A stretch of 64,000 nt of DNA from NCBI GenBank assembly GCA_963759545.1, contig CAVXAB010000027.1, forward strand, positions 124,001 through 188,000, in the 5' to 3' direction. Shown in pieces: positions 16,011 to 26,339 of the stretch; the first letter of the stretch is position 1; every line of letters begins with the position of its first letter. A program made the position numbers and the translations under genes. The DNA comes from Trebonia sp963759545. GTDB taxonomy: Bacteria; Actinomycetota; Actinomycetes; Streptosporangiales; Streptosporangiaceae. The notes beneath the pieces are model-generated. The model saw only the letters and a program-made list of their open reading frames with translations. It had not been told where the DNA came from and ran no database searches.

Positions 16011-18518
16011 ATGTTCGGTGTCCTGTTCCGCAGCATGCTCACGCACCGGCTGCGCCTGGTGCTCACCGGCCTGGCCATCGCGCTCGGCGTCGCGTTCATG
16101 TCCGGCAGCTCTCGTGTTCAGCGCCACCCTCACCCACAGCCTGGACTCGCTGTTCACCCAGGCCAGTACCGGGACCGACGTGCAGGTCACGCACACCACG
16201 CCGGGCGGATCCACGATCACAGGAAGCCCGGCACAGCCGGTGCCCGCCTCCGTCCTGGCCACTGTCCGCCACGTTCCAGGCGTCGCCGCCGCGGACGGCC
16301 AGGTCTCGGCCAAGGCGGTGCTGCTTGGCCGGGACGGCAAGCCGCTTAGCGCCCCGTTCGGCGTGGCGCTGAGCTGGCCGGCCGACTCCCCGTTCCAGGC
16401 CACGTTCTCCGGCAGGACCGGGCAGCCGCCGGCCGGGCCCGGCCAGGTCATGATCGACCAGGCGTCCGCGCGGCGCGGGCATTTCGCCGTGGGCGACGCG
16501 ATCGGCATCGAGATCGCCGGGCACGCCGTCTCGTTCACCATCACCGGCATCACCGGCTACGGGTCCGGTGACAGCATCGGCGGCGGCTCCATGGCGATCT
16601 TCAGTCTCGGGACCGCCCAGCGGCTATTCGGTAAGGCCGGCGAGTTCGACCAGATCGCGGTGAAGGCCGCGCCCGGCGTCTCCGCCGACGAGCTCAAGAA
16701 CCGCATCGCGGCCGTCCTGCCCGCCGGCGACGAGGCCGTCACCGCCGCCTCCGCCGCGGCCAGCGCGGCCAAGCAGGTCAACGGCCAGCTCGGAATCCTG
16801 CGTGACTTCTTCCTCGGCTTCGCCGGCATCGCGGTGCTCGTCGGCGCGTTCGTGATCTGGAACACGTTCTCGATCATGGTCGGCCAGCGTACCCGCGAGC
16901 TGGCCCTGACCAGGGCGCTCGGCGCCAGTACCGGCCAGGTGTTCCGCTCGGTGCTGGCCGAGGCCGCGATCGTCGGGGCGGCGGCCAGCGTGGCCGGCGC
17001 CGGGCTCGGCCTGCTCCTGGCCGAGGGCCTGGCCGCGCTGCTCAAGTCGTTTGGCCTGTCGCTGCCGATCAGCGGCCTGTCGGTGCCCGCCACGGGCCTC
17101 GCCCTCTCGATCGGGGTCGGCATCGCGGCAACCGTGGTCGCCTCGCTGGCGCCGGCCTGGCGGGCCACCAGGGTCGCCCCGGTCCAGGCGATGCGCGACG
17201 CCGTGCCCGAGTCGGTCCCGTTCTCCGGCCGGCGCCTGGTGAGCGGGCTGGTGCTGACCGCGGCCGGAGTCGCCGCCGCTGCTGGCCGGGATCTTCGGAG
17301 GCGGCGGAATCGCCCTCGCCGCGGCCGGAGCGGCCGGCTGCTTCGTCGGCGTCACCGCGCTGGCACCGCTCGCGGTCAGGCCGCTGGCCTACCTGTCAGG
17401 GGCGCCGCTGGCCCGGCTGCCCGGCCGGGTCGGCGTGCTGGCCCGCGGCAACACGATGCGCAACCCCAGGCGCACGAGCGCCACCGCGGCCGCGCTGATG
17501 ATCGGCCTGGCCGTCATTACCGGCACGTCAGTCCTGGTCAGCCTCCGCCCGCGCGACCATCACCGGGCAGATCAACGCGGCGAGCCGAACCCAGTTCTAC
17601 GTGCAGGCGGCCACCGGCGGCACCGGCCTCACCCCGGCACTGGCCCCGGTCATCGCCCGGCAGCCCGGCGTCCTGGCGGTGACCGAGGTGCGGCAGACCG
17701 ACGCGACCGTCGCGGGAGCCGCCCACCGCAACGTGGACGGCGTCGACCCGGCGGCCATCGGCCAGTTCACCGACCTGGGCGTGACCGGCGGCAACCTGGC
17801 CGCGCTGACCGCCCCCAACACGATCATGGTCAGCGGCACGGGCTGGAAACTAGGCCAGACGCTCCAGGTGCAGTTCGGCGCCTACGGCGTCTACCCCCTG
17901 CGGGTCGTGGCGACCTTCGCCAACACCGGACCGCTCACCGGCTACCTGGTCAGCAACTCGACGCTGGCCGCCGACAGCGGCGTCCGCGCCGACAACGTCG
18001 ACCTGGTGCGGGCGCCGGGGTCGGCCCGCGGTCCAATCCAGGCCGCGCTGACCGGATACCCCGGCGCCCAGCTGCTTGACCAGACCGGGTACATCGCGAA
18101 CCAGACCGCGATGCTGAACACGCTGCTCACCCTCATCACGGCCATGCTGATCCTGGCGATCGTGATCGCCCTGCTCGGGGTCGTCAACACCCTCGCCCTG
18201 TCCGTCTCCGAGCGCACCAGGGAGATCGGCCTGCTGCGCGCCATCGGCATGCGCCGCGGCCAGCTCCGTCAGATGGTGGCGGCGGAGTCTCTGATCATCG
18301 CGGTGATCGGCGCCTTGCTCGGCACCATCCTCGGCCTCGGCCTCGGCGCGGCGCTCGCGGTCGCACTGACCCGGTCCCAGCAGGCGACGATAGCCATCCC
18401 TGTCGGCCAGCTCATCATCTACATCCTGGCCACCGCGGCGGCCGGCGTGCTGGCCAGCATCGGCCCGGCCCGGCGCGCCGCCCGCCTCGACATGCTCACC
18501 GCGATCGCCACCGAGTAG
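16011..18518 (+). pseudogene. FtsX-like (MacB-type) ABC permease, frame broken three times
   Basis: About 835 codons. The start LFRSMLTHRLRLVLTGLAIALG gives the first membrane helix, followed by an extracellular MacB-PCD domain, three helices around FFLGFAGIAVLVGAFVIWNTFS with QRTRELALTRALGAS, a second extracellular domain, and a final FtsX unit with ERTREIGLLRAIGMRRGQ. This duplicated layout is usual for actinobacterial FtsX-like permeases. Shifts are needed near 16108, 17270 and 17545. It pairs with the ATPase at 15264-16004. The conserved ends and full length argue for indel errors rather than decay. Confidence 0.8.
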
Positions 18519-18721
18519 CCACGTATCGGCCAGGCTGGGGAAAGCCAGTCGGCGGGGGGCGGCACGCCCGCCTCCCGCCCCTGTCAGGGAACACGTGCCG
18601 GGACGGGCGGAGCACGCACTCGTTCGGGAAAATCTTTGTTGTGCCTCCCTCTATTGAGTCGTTTTTTCTGGGCGAAAGGGGTATAACGCAAAGACTGGTG
18701 GTCTTCAGCCTGGGAGGCGGG

Positions 18722-20125
18722 ATGGTGGAGCAGCCGTATCAGTACCAGCGGCGGGAGCTCGCCGAGCCTGACTGGCGCCGGCTGCCCGGGTGGGCCAAGG
18801 TGACCCGTGACGAGTGGGAGTCCGCGCAGTGGCAGCGGGCCCACTCGGTGAAGAACGCGCGGCAGCTGCGGGACGTGACCGGCGGCGGGCTGTCCGACGC
18901 GTTCCTCGCGGACCTGGAGCGGGACCAGCGGGAGCGGGCGACGATGTCCATGCTGCTCCCGCCGCAGATGCTGAACACGATCGCACCGTCCGTGCCAGCG
19001 TCAGGGAACGCCGCCGCGACCGCCGGGTTCACCGACGCGTGGTACGCCGACCCGGTGCGCCGGTACATGCTTCCTGTGTTCAGCGACCGGCAGCCGGAGT
19101 GGCCGTCGCACCCGCGCGCGACGCGGGACTCGCTGCACGAGGCGGAGATGTGGGCGGTCGAGGGGCTGACCCACCGCTACCCGACGAAGGTGCTCGCGGA
19201 ACTGGTGCCCACCTGCCCGCAGTACTGCGGGCACTGCACCCGGATGGACCTCGTGGGCAACCCGACGCCGTCCTACGACAAGCACCGCTTCACCGTGGCG
19301 CGCGACGACCGGCTCGCCGCGATGCTCTCCTACCTGCGGTCCACGCCGTCCGTGCGGGACGTGGTCGTGTCCGGTGGCGACGTGGCCAACCTGCCGTGGC
19401 CGCGGGTCGAGGCGTTCGTGTCCGCACTGCTTGAGATCGACTCCGTGCGCGACATCCGGCTGGCGTCCAAGGCGCTGATGGGGCTGCCGCAGCACTGGCT
19501 GTCCGGCGACGTCGTCGCGGGGATGACGCGGCTGGCCGCCACCGCGCGGTCGCGCGGCGTGTCCATCGCCGTGCACACGCACGTGAACGCCGCACAGTCG
19601 GTGACGCCGCTCGTCGCGCGGGCCGCGCGGGCCCTGCTCGACGCCGGGGTGCGGGACGTGCGCAACCAGGGCGTGCTGCTGCGCGGGGTGAACGACTCGC
19701 CTGGCGCGCTGCTCGACCTGTGCTTCGCGCTGCTCGACGGCGCCTGCGTCACGCCTTACTACTTCTACATGTGCGACATGATCCCCGGCGCCGAGCACTG
19801 GCGGCTGACGGTCGGTGAGGCGCAGGCGCTGCAGTCGGCGATCATGGGGTACCTGCCCGGGTTCGCGACGCCGCGCGTGGTCTGCGACGTGCCGTACGTG
19901 GGCAAGCGCTGGGTCCACCAGGTGTCCAGGTACGACACCGAACTCGGCATCTCGTACTGGACGAAGAGCTACCGGACCGCGATCGAGGCCGACGACCCCG
20001 TGGCGCTTGAGCGGGAGTACCCGTACTACGACCCGGTGCACCTGCTGCCGGAACATGGACAGGCTTGGTGGCGCGCCCAAGTGCCGCGCCAGCCACCAAG
20101 CCTTGTCCCTGTCGTCGCCAGTTGA
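18722..20125 (+). CDS. KamA-family radical SAM protein (lysine 2,3-aminomutase-like)
   Basis: 467 residues, similar to bacterial lysine 2,3-aminomutases. The radical SAM cluster is C165, C169 and C172 in TCPQYCGHCTRMD. Other family blocks follow: RDVVVSGGDVANLPW, QGVLLRGVNDSPG and PYYFYMCDMIPGAEHWR. The PLP-binding lysine, normally in PGGGGK, would be K395 in DVPYVGKRWVHQ; the glycine run is lost. The enzyme family shifts an amino group using PLP and a 5'-deoxyadenosyl radical. No acetyltransferase for beta-lysine derivatives is adjacent, so the product and pathway are open. A GGGAGG site precedes ATG 18722. Confidence 0.85.
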   Translation: MVEQPYQYQRRELAEPDWRRLPGWAKVTRDEWESAQWQRAHSVKNARQLRDVTGGGLSDAFLADLERDQRERATMSMLLPPQMLNTIAPSVPASGNAAATAGFTDAWYADPVRRYMLPVFSDRQPEWPSHPRATRDSLHEAEMWAVEGLTHRYPTKVLAELVPTCPQYCGHCTRMDLVGNPTPSYDKHRFTVARDDRLAAMLSYLRSTPSVRDVVVSGGDVANLPWPRVEAFVSALLEIDSVRDIRLASKALMGLPQHWLSGDVVAGMTRLAATARSRGVSIAVHTHVNAAQSVTPLVARAARALLDAGVRDVRNQGVLLRGVNDSPGALLDLCFALLDGACVTPYYFYMCDMIPGAEHWRLTVGEAQALQSAIMGYLPGFATPRVVCDVPYVGKRWVHQVSRYDTELGISYWTKSYRTAIEADDPVALEREYPYYDPVHLLPEHGQAWWRAQVPRQPPSLVPVVAS

Positions 20126-20129
20126 CTAG

Positions 20130-20555
20130 CTAGTACCTCGCGGGGATGACGCGTTGCTGTTGCTGCCCGCGCAATGCCGGGGAGAGGACCTCGCCTGCCG
20201 CCTCGACAAGCAGCGACATCTCGTAGGCGACGAGCTCGGTGTCACAGTCGGGCGAGGCGAGGACGCAGAGGCTCGATCCGTCGCTGATGGCCTTGACGAT
20301 CATCAGCCCGCCCTCCATCTCGACGAGCGCCTGGGTCGGCAGGCCCGCCTCGAAGATCCTCGCGGCGCCCTGCATCAGGCTGGCAAGCCCTGACGTGATG
20401 GCCGCGAGCTGCTCGGCGAAGTACGTGGGGATCTCTTCTGACAAGGACAGCGGCACGCCATCGGCGGAGACCACGGCCGCGTGCGCCACATCGGGCACGC
20501 GCGCGGTGAAGTCGCTGACGAGCCAGTTCAGGTCTTGACGGTATGCGTAGCTCAA
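20130..20555 (-). CDS. Roadblock/LC7 domain protein (conservon CvnB-like)
   Basis: 141 residues from a TTG start that overlaps the kinase stop (TTGA). It reads LNWLVSDFTARVPDVAHAAVVSADGVPL, then EQLAAITSGLASLMQGAARIFEAG, then ISDGSSLCVLASPDCD, closely matching conservon Roadblock proteins. In conservons CvnA (kinase), CvnB (Roadblock), CvnC (DUF742) and CvnD (small GTPase) form a membrane complex. Here the operon stops after CvnB: the next gene is convergent. Either partners are elsewhere or the system works with two proteins. Confidence 0.92.
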   Translation of the reverse strand: MSYAYRQDLNWLVSDFTARVPDVAHAAVVSADGVPLSLSEEIPTYFAEQLAAITSGLASLMQGAARIFEAGLPTQALVEMEGGLMIVKAISDGSSLCVLASPDCDTELVAYEMSLLVEAAGEVLSPALRGQQQQRVIPARY

Positions 20556-23352
20556 CTCAAGGTCCCCTCTCCTGCACGTGGCGCCTGGCCACCGCTGCCG
20601 CCTTGCCCTTCCGCCCTGCGCGTTCCGCGCTGGAACCCGGCGAGGCGGCTGCGTGCCTGGTCCGGTGACCGTCGCGGCAACGCCTGACCGCCGTTCGCTG
20701 AACCGGCGCCGTTACCCGGCGTGCGACCGATGCCCGTCGCCCGCGGGGGTGCCGCCTGGCCGTCCGATGGACCGCCACCGCCACCGCCGCCGCCCGTGCC
20801 CGGCGGCATGTTGGCCCTGGGAACGCGCACCGGCAGACCCGTGGCCGTCTGCTCTGTGTGAGTCGGCTCGCCGAAGGCGGCGGCCGGGTCGGCGCTCGTG
20901 CGCCAGTCCGGCGCAAAGGCGCCGTCCTGCCCGCCGAGGGTGCCCGCCGCGGGCCGGCCGGCGAGCTCCTGCCCGCCGCGGAACCAGCCCGACGCCGAGC
21001 GTCCCTCAAGCGCCGGGTTCCCGTGCCCGTTCCCGTTTCCGTTGCCTGTTCCAATTCCAGTTCCGGTCGGGTAACCGCCACCGAGAGGCCGGCCGGGTCC
21101 CGGTGAGGGTTGTCTGCCCGCCTGACCCGCCCGAGAGGCTGTCGTGCCCGCCGGCGGCGAGGGCGACCGCCTCCCCCCCGACCGTTCGCGACCGCGCGGC
21201 GACCGGCTGCGACGTCCAGCCGCTCGTGCCAGGGCCGAGCCTGTTCGTCCGCTCGATGACGCTGTCCGGCAGCCACACCAGGGCCGACAGTCCCTGCGGC
21301 GGCGCGGGCCGCAGCCTGACCCTGACCCGGTGCCGCTCGGCCAGCCGCGCGACGGCGAACAGGCCCATGTGCCGGGAGACGGACACGTCGATCGTCGGCG
21401 GGTTGTCGAGCCGCCAGTTCATGTCGGTCAGCCTCGCCTCGGAGACGCCGATGCCCTTGTCGACGATCTCGATGAGCACGCCGCCGCTGGTCAGCTCCTG
21501 CATGCCGACCAGGACCTGGGTGTCCTTCGGGGAGAAGATCGTGGCGTTCTCGACCAGCTCCGCGATGAGGTGGACGACGTCGGAGACCGCCTGGCCAACG
21601 ACGGAGACGCCCGGCGGTATGTTCAGCGTGACCCGGTTGTACTGCTCGATCTCCGAGGTCGCGGCCCGGGCGATGTCGGCGAGCGGCACGGACTCCGACC
21701 ACTTGCGCGGGTTCTCGTGCCCGGCCAGCAGCAGCAGGTTCTCCGAGTTGCGGCGCATGCGGGTGACCAGGTGGTCCATGGAGAACAGGCTGCCGAGGCG
21801 GTCCGGGTCGTCCTCGTTCTGCTCCAGGTTGTCGATCATGCGCGCCAGGCGCTCGATGAGCGTCTGGGAGCGGCGCGACAGGTTGACGAACATCGCGTTG
21901 AAGCTGGAGCGCAGCAGCGCCTGCTCGCCTGCCAGCCGCACCGCCTCGGAGTGCACCTGGTCGAACGCGCGGGCCACCTGGCCGATCTCGTCTTGTGAGG
22001 GAACGTTGATCGGCGCGACTTCCATGGACGCGGCGGACTCCGGGTTGTCCGAGAGCAGCCGGACCCGCTCGGGCAGCTGCACCGAGGCGATGTCAAGCGC
22101 GCCCGCCCGCAGCCGGCGCAGCGGCAGCACCAGCGACCGGGCGACGAGCAGCGCGGCGAGCAGGACGATGAGCAGCACGATCACCGTGATGATGATGTAG
22201 GTGAGCGCGGTCCGCTGCGCGGACTGCTGCAGCTGGGTGGCCCGGCTGACGATGTTGCCCGCGACGAACTGCTGGGTTTGCTGCATCGCGGCGAGCTTGG
22301 CGTTGATGCCTCGGTCCCACACCGCCTTCAGCTGGGCGATCGTGTTGATGCCGTCCTGCTGCGCCGTGGTCGGGGTGGCGGCATTGGGGTCCAGCTGCTC
22401 GTTAGCGATGAGCTGCGGAAGAGAAACAGCGGAGGTACCGGCATTGTTGTCGTGATGATCGGCACCGGAGGGGTTTTAGCTCGTGTCGCCCCGCCGCCGG
22501 CGACGGTGAAGATGGCCTGCTCGATGTTGTCCGACTGGGTCTCGCCGTCCAGCTTGGCCGCCTGCGGGCCGAGCAGGCTGGCGTACAGGCTGTTCTCCGG
22601 CTGGGTGGCCGCGGCCTGGAACGCGGCCTCTTGATTGAACTCCTCGGCGTAGTCGACCTGGAGGCTCGACTCCGTCGCGAAGTCCAGGTCACCGAACGTG
22701 CCGACGTTCGAGGTGGGCGTATTGGACATCGACTGGTCGAGCAGCGCCAGCTGCTGCGAGGTAAGGTCCTTGGCCTGGGAGAACGCGGTGAGCGACTGCA
22801 CGTCGCTGGTCAGCGACTGATCGGTGATACCCAGCGCGGTTTGGCCCTGCAGCGTGATGATGATCGCCGATGACGGCCTCGTAGTCCGGGCCCACCACGT
22901 CACCGTCCGGGAGGGCGGTGTTGAACAGACCATGCAGTCCAGTGGTGTCAGTGGTCGTGGCACTGCCGATGTTCGCCGTCGAGAGCGCGTTGTTCACCGC
23001 GTTCGCGTCCGCTGTGATGGTCGCGGGGAAGCCGCCGGTCACGATGGACTGGAGCTCCGTCCGTACCGGGCCGAGATCCGCGTTCGTCTTGGCCTGCAAC
23101 TGGGTCAGCGCCGGCGTTGTCGCCGGTGATCAGGGCCACCAGCGTGGCGTCGCGCTCGTTCTGCAGGTCGTCCACCACGCCGGTGAGCTGCACGCCGAGC
23201 CTGGCCAGCTGCTCGGTCCTGCTCAACTGGCTCGCGCTGTTTTCCGCGTCGGCGACGCGCAGTCCACCGAAAACCAGCCCCATGAGAAGGGCCGCCACGA
23301 TAACGGCGAAAAGTCGACGGGCCACGGGCCAGTTGGTCAAGCTCAGGTTCAT
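20552..23352 (-). pseudogene. Nitrate/nitrite-sensing-domain sensor kinase (CvnA-like), frame broken about four times
   Basis: About 930 codons from ATG 23352. The first frame gives a membrane helix (RLFAVIVAALLMGLVFGGLRV) and LGVQLTGVVDDLQNERDATLVALITG, typical of NIT sensing domains. Shifts near 23110, 22870 and 22490 connect this to the second helix (YIIITVIVLLIVLLAALLVA), HAMP-like region, MFVNLSRRSQTLIERL, the N box HLIAELVENATIFSP, DKGIGV and GLFAVARLAERH. A further shift near 21030 yields the C-terminal VRVPRANMPPG and RSPDQARSRLAGFQRGTR, standard in conservon kinases. The 22490 break lies in AAAACCCC. It is coupled to the Roadblock gene. Confidence 0.8.
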
Positions 23353-23672
23353 CGGCCGTCTCTGACTTGAATCGACGCCTGTCGATTTAGCTGCCCGGCG
23401 GGCAGGCGGAAGCGCGCGTGGTCGCATGCTCGCACCATGGGTTCCCATTAATCAGTCCTCGCTGGAAGAGCGATCTTTTCGCACGCCGCCGTGCTACAGG
23501 CAGAGACGGGCGCAGAGAACCTTACGGTTAGCCGCCGCCGCTGCAGGCACCACCATCACTTGTGCTGACGCTACCTTAGTGCGTTTATGAGTGTCATATA
23601 CGGCAAGCTATGACTAGTGGTCACTATGTTGTTATATGCCGGTATGATCTCTAAGGTTCTTCTGAGGAACCT
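23353..23672. other. Intergenic region upstream of the conservon kinase
   Basis: 320 bp, noticeably richer in A and T around 23570-23660 than its surroundings, with no supportable gene. It should carry the kinase promoter. AAGGTTC (23653-23659) and GAACCTT (23667-23673) form a small hairpin touching the livF stop codon, possibly the end of the liv transcript. Confidence 0.5.
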
Positions 23673-24404
23673 TCAGGACTTCTTAACCGCGCCGCCCAGG
23701 TAGAGCTCGCCGATCTCCGGGTGCTCGAGCACCTCACGGCCCGAGCCCGCCAGCCGGACGGTGCCGTTCTCCATGACGACCCCGTGCTGGCTGAGCTTGA
23801 GTCCGGCCCTGGCGTTCTGCTCCACGAGCAGCACGGTGGCGCCGTTGGCGTTCATCTGCCTGGCGGCGGCGAACACCGACTTGAGCACCAGGGGCGACAG
23901 GCCCATCGACGGCTCGTCGAGCAGGATGAGCACCGGGTCGAGCATCAGCGCGCGGGCGAACTCCACCAGGCGCTGCTGTCCGCCGGACAGGGCGCCCGCC
24001 TTCATCTGCGCCCAGCCCCGCACCTGGGGGAACAGGTCGTACACCGCGTCGGCCCGCTTGCCGGCCAGGGAGCGGTCCTTGATCGTGTAGCCGCCGAGGT
24101 CGATGTTCTCGTGGACGGTCATGTCCTTGAACAGGCTGTGGTTCTGCGGCACCTGGACCACGCCCATGTCGAGGATCTGCCGCGGCGACTTGCCGTTCAG
24201 CTTCTCGCCGCGCAGCGTCACCGTGCCGAGCCGCGGCCGCAGCAGGCCGCTGATCACCCGCATGACCGTCGACTTGCCCGCGCCGTTCGGCCCCACCACG
24301 CAGGTGATGGAGCCCTCAGGCACCCCGAAGGTGACACCGCGCAGCACGTCACCGCCACCGTAGCCCGCCACAACGTCGTCCATGGCAAGCAGCGGCTCGC
24401 TCAT
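23673..24404 (-). CDS. livF: Branched-chain amino acid ABC transporter ATPase LivF
   Basis: 243 residues from ATG 24404. Walker A GPNGAGKST, signature ALSGGQQRLVEFARAL, Walker B LILLDEPSMGLSP and the H-loop region LLVEQNARAG all fit LivF. The PRQILDMGVVQVPQNHSLFKDMTVHENI run is characteristic. It is the last gene of the livK-H-M-G-F operon. The livG tail overlaps its start by 56 bp in another frame. The transporter takes up branched-chain amino acids or related compounds through a periplasm-facing lipoprotein; the true ligand depends on LivK. Confidence 0.93.
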   Translation of the reverse strand: MSEPLLAMDDVVAGYGGGDVLRGVTFGVPEGSITCVVGPNGAGKSTVMRVISGLLRPRLGTVTLRGEKLNGKSPRQILDMGVVQVPQNHSLFKDMTVHENIDLGGYTIKDRSLAGKRADAVYDLFPQVRGWAQMKAGALSGGQQRLVEFARALMLDPVLILLDEPSMGLSPLVLKSVFAAARQMNANGATVLLVEQNARAGLKLSQHGVVMENGTVRLAGSGREVLEHPEIGELYLGGAVKKS

Positions 24405-25272
24405 CGGCCACCTCGCTGGCGCTCGGAGTCCGCATTCGCGGACGCACAGTACTGCCAAGCTCGCTCGACGGCCCTCCCTCGTTAAGCGCAGTCGCCTCTT
24501 CTAGGTCGGCGTCCTCGTCAAGATCGGCGCCGAGGTAGGCGTCGAGAACGCGCTTGTCCGTCCGCACGATGTCCGGTGGCCCGCTCACCACGTCGGCACC
24601 GGACTCGAGCACCGTGATCGTGGAGCACAGCCCCATCACGAACTCCATGTTGTGCTCGACGAGCAGGAAGGTCTTGCCCTGCTCGGCGTTGAGCAGCCGG
24701 ATGCGGTCGGCGATGAGGTTGATCAGCGTCGGGTTCACCCCGCCGGCCGGCTCGTCGAGCAGGATGACCGCGGGGTCGGCGACGAGCACGTAGGCGAGCT
24801 CAAGCAGCTTGCGCTGGCCGTAGGAGAGCGAGCCCGCCAGGACGTCCGCGTGCCGTTCGATGCCCACGAACGCGAGCAGTTCGAGCGCGTGCTTGCGGTG
24901 GTGGGTCCACGCGTCCCGGCCGAACCAGGACAGCAGGTTCCTCGGCCGGTCCTTGGCCTGGGCCGCGATCAGCATGTTCTCGATGACCGTGAGCCTGGGG
25001 AAGATCCTGGTGAGCTGGAAGGTCCGGCCGATGCCCGCGGCGAACACCTTGTCAGGCGCCAGGCCGGTGATCGCGTGGTCACCGAACCAGACCTGGCCGG
25101 CGTCCGGCCGCTCGTAGCCGGTGATGACGTTGAACAGGGTGGTCTTGCCTGAGCCGTTCGGCCCGATCAGGCCGGCGACGGTGCCCTCCTCGACCTCGAT
25201 CGTGGCGCCGTTCAGCGCCTGGACGCCGCCGTAGGCCTTCCTGATCCCCTCGGTGCGCAGCAGCGCGGTCAC
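24349..25272 (-). CDS. livG: Branched-chain amino acid ABC transporter ATPase LivG
   Basis: 307 residues from GTG 25272, which overlaps the livM stop (GTGA). Walker A is GPNGSGKTT, the signature SLSYGQRKLLELAYVL, Walker B VILLDEPAGGVNP and the switch His is in LLVEHNMEFVM. The core is about 255 residues, the normal LivG size. The remaining 50 form a charged tail (DLDEDADLEEATALNEGG onward) that continues 56 bp into livF, so a late-stop extension or a small frame error is possible. Confidence 0.9.
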   Translation of the reverse strand: MTALLRTEGIRKAYGGVQALNGATIEVEEGTVAGLIGPNGSGKTTLFNVITGYERPDAGQVWFGDHAITGLAPDKVFAAGIGRTFQLTRIFPRLTVIENMLIAAQAKDRPRNLLSWFGRDAWTHHRKHALELLAFVGIERHADVLAGSLSYGQRKLLELAYVLVADPAVILLDEPAGGVNPTLINLIADRIRLLNAEQGKTFLLVEHNMEFVMGLCSTITVLESGADVVSGPPDIVRTDKRVLDAYLGADLDEDADLEEATALNEGGPSSELGSTVRPRMRTPSASEVADERAAACHGRRCGGLRWR

Positions 25273-26339
25273 CGGGCACCTCCTGAGCTGACAGAGCTGG
25301 CGGGCGGAGCGGACGGTCCAGAGCCGGTCGACACAGGGCCGATCGTCGTCGCCGGGACGACCGCGGGGCGGCCCCGCGTCCTGATCTTCTTGATGAACTC
25401 CCCGCCCGTCGGGATGACGCCGCGCGGCATGAACAGCACGACGAGCAGGAAGATCGCGCCGATGATGACCTCGCTGATCGATCCGCTGAACGCCGGCTGG
25501 GTGTTCATCCACAGCGTCAGCGGCTCGATGATCATCGCGCCGAGCACGGCGCCGCTGATCGAGCCGAACCCGCCGAGGAAGACCATGAGCACGAGGGTGA
25601 GGTCGAACAGCGGGTTGAAGCCGGTCTGCGGCTCGACCTGCTCGATGTAGTAGAACCAGACGCCGCCGATCAGCGCGGTGATCGCGCCGGAGATCGCGAA
25701 CGCGCTGAGCTTGACCCGCATCGCCTTGACACCGAGGCCCCTGGCCCGGTCCTCGTCGTCCCTGATCGCCCGCAGCTGCAGCCCGAACCGCGACCGCCCC
25801 ACCAGCCAGGCGATGAGCACGGCCCCGACGGTGCAGGCGAGCGCGATGTAGTAGAAGTTCCGGTTGTACGGCGTCGGCGCCCAGCTCAGGAACGGCGAGC
25901 CGAGACCGCTCGATCCCCCGGTGAACCAGAAGTTGAACGCCATGAGCTGGAAGATGAAGAAGATCGCGATGGTGATCACGATGAACGTGTGCCGCCGCAC
26001 CCGCAGGGCGATCAGCCCGAACGGAATCGCGATGAGCGCGCCCACCGCGGCGCAGAGCGGCAGGAGTTCGAAGACCGCGGTGCCCTGCATGTGCCAGTCC
26101 CGCGCCGCGATGCCCATGGCGTACGCGCCGCTGCCGTAGAACACCGCCTGCCCGAGTGAGATGTAGCCGGTGTTGCCGGAGAAGATGTGCCACGCGACCG
26201 CGGCGGTGGCGAAGATCAGCGCGAGCACGCCGTAGTTGACGACGGCCGGGTTGCTCCACGCCTGCGGATACAGCACGGCGAGCACGAGCAGGAGGATGAG
26301 GCCGCCGCCCCTGGCCAGCGTCTGGGTCCTGTCCTTCAC
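25269..26339 (-). CDS. livM: Branched-chain amino acid ABC permease LivM
   Basis: 356 residues with about nine or ten hydrophobic segments. The family blocks are GNTGYISLGQAVFYGSGAYAMG, LRVRRHTFIVITIA, GLQLRAIRDDEDRARGLGV (the EAA-type loop that contacts the ATPase) and VFLGGFGSISGAVLGA. The C-terminal 45 residues are a Ser/Pro-rich cytoplasmic tail. It starts four bases inside the end of livH and ends overlapping livG, so translation of the set is coupled. Confidence 0.93.
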   Translation of the reverse strand: MKDRTQTLARGGGLILLLVLAVLYPQAWSNPAVVNYGVLALIFATAAVAWHIFSGNTGYISLGQAVFYGSGAYAMGIAARDWHMQGTAVFELLPLCAAVGALIAIPFGLIALRVRRHTFIVITIAIFFIFQLMAFNFWFTGGSSGLGSPFLSWAPTPYNRNFYYIALACTVGAVLIAWLVGRSRFGLQLRAIRDDEDRARGLGVKAMRVKLSAFAISGAITALIGGVWFYYIEQVEPQTGFNPLFDLTLVLMVFLGGFGSISGAVLGAMIIEPLTLWMNTQPAFSGSISEVIIGAIFLLVVLFMPRGVIPTGGEFIKKIRTRGRPAVVPATTIGPVSTGSGPSAPPASSVSSGGAR

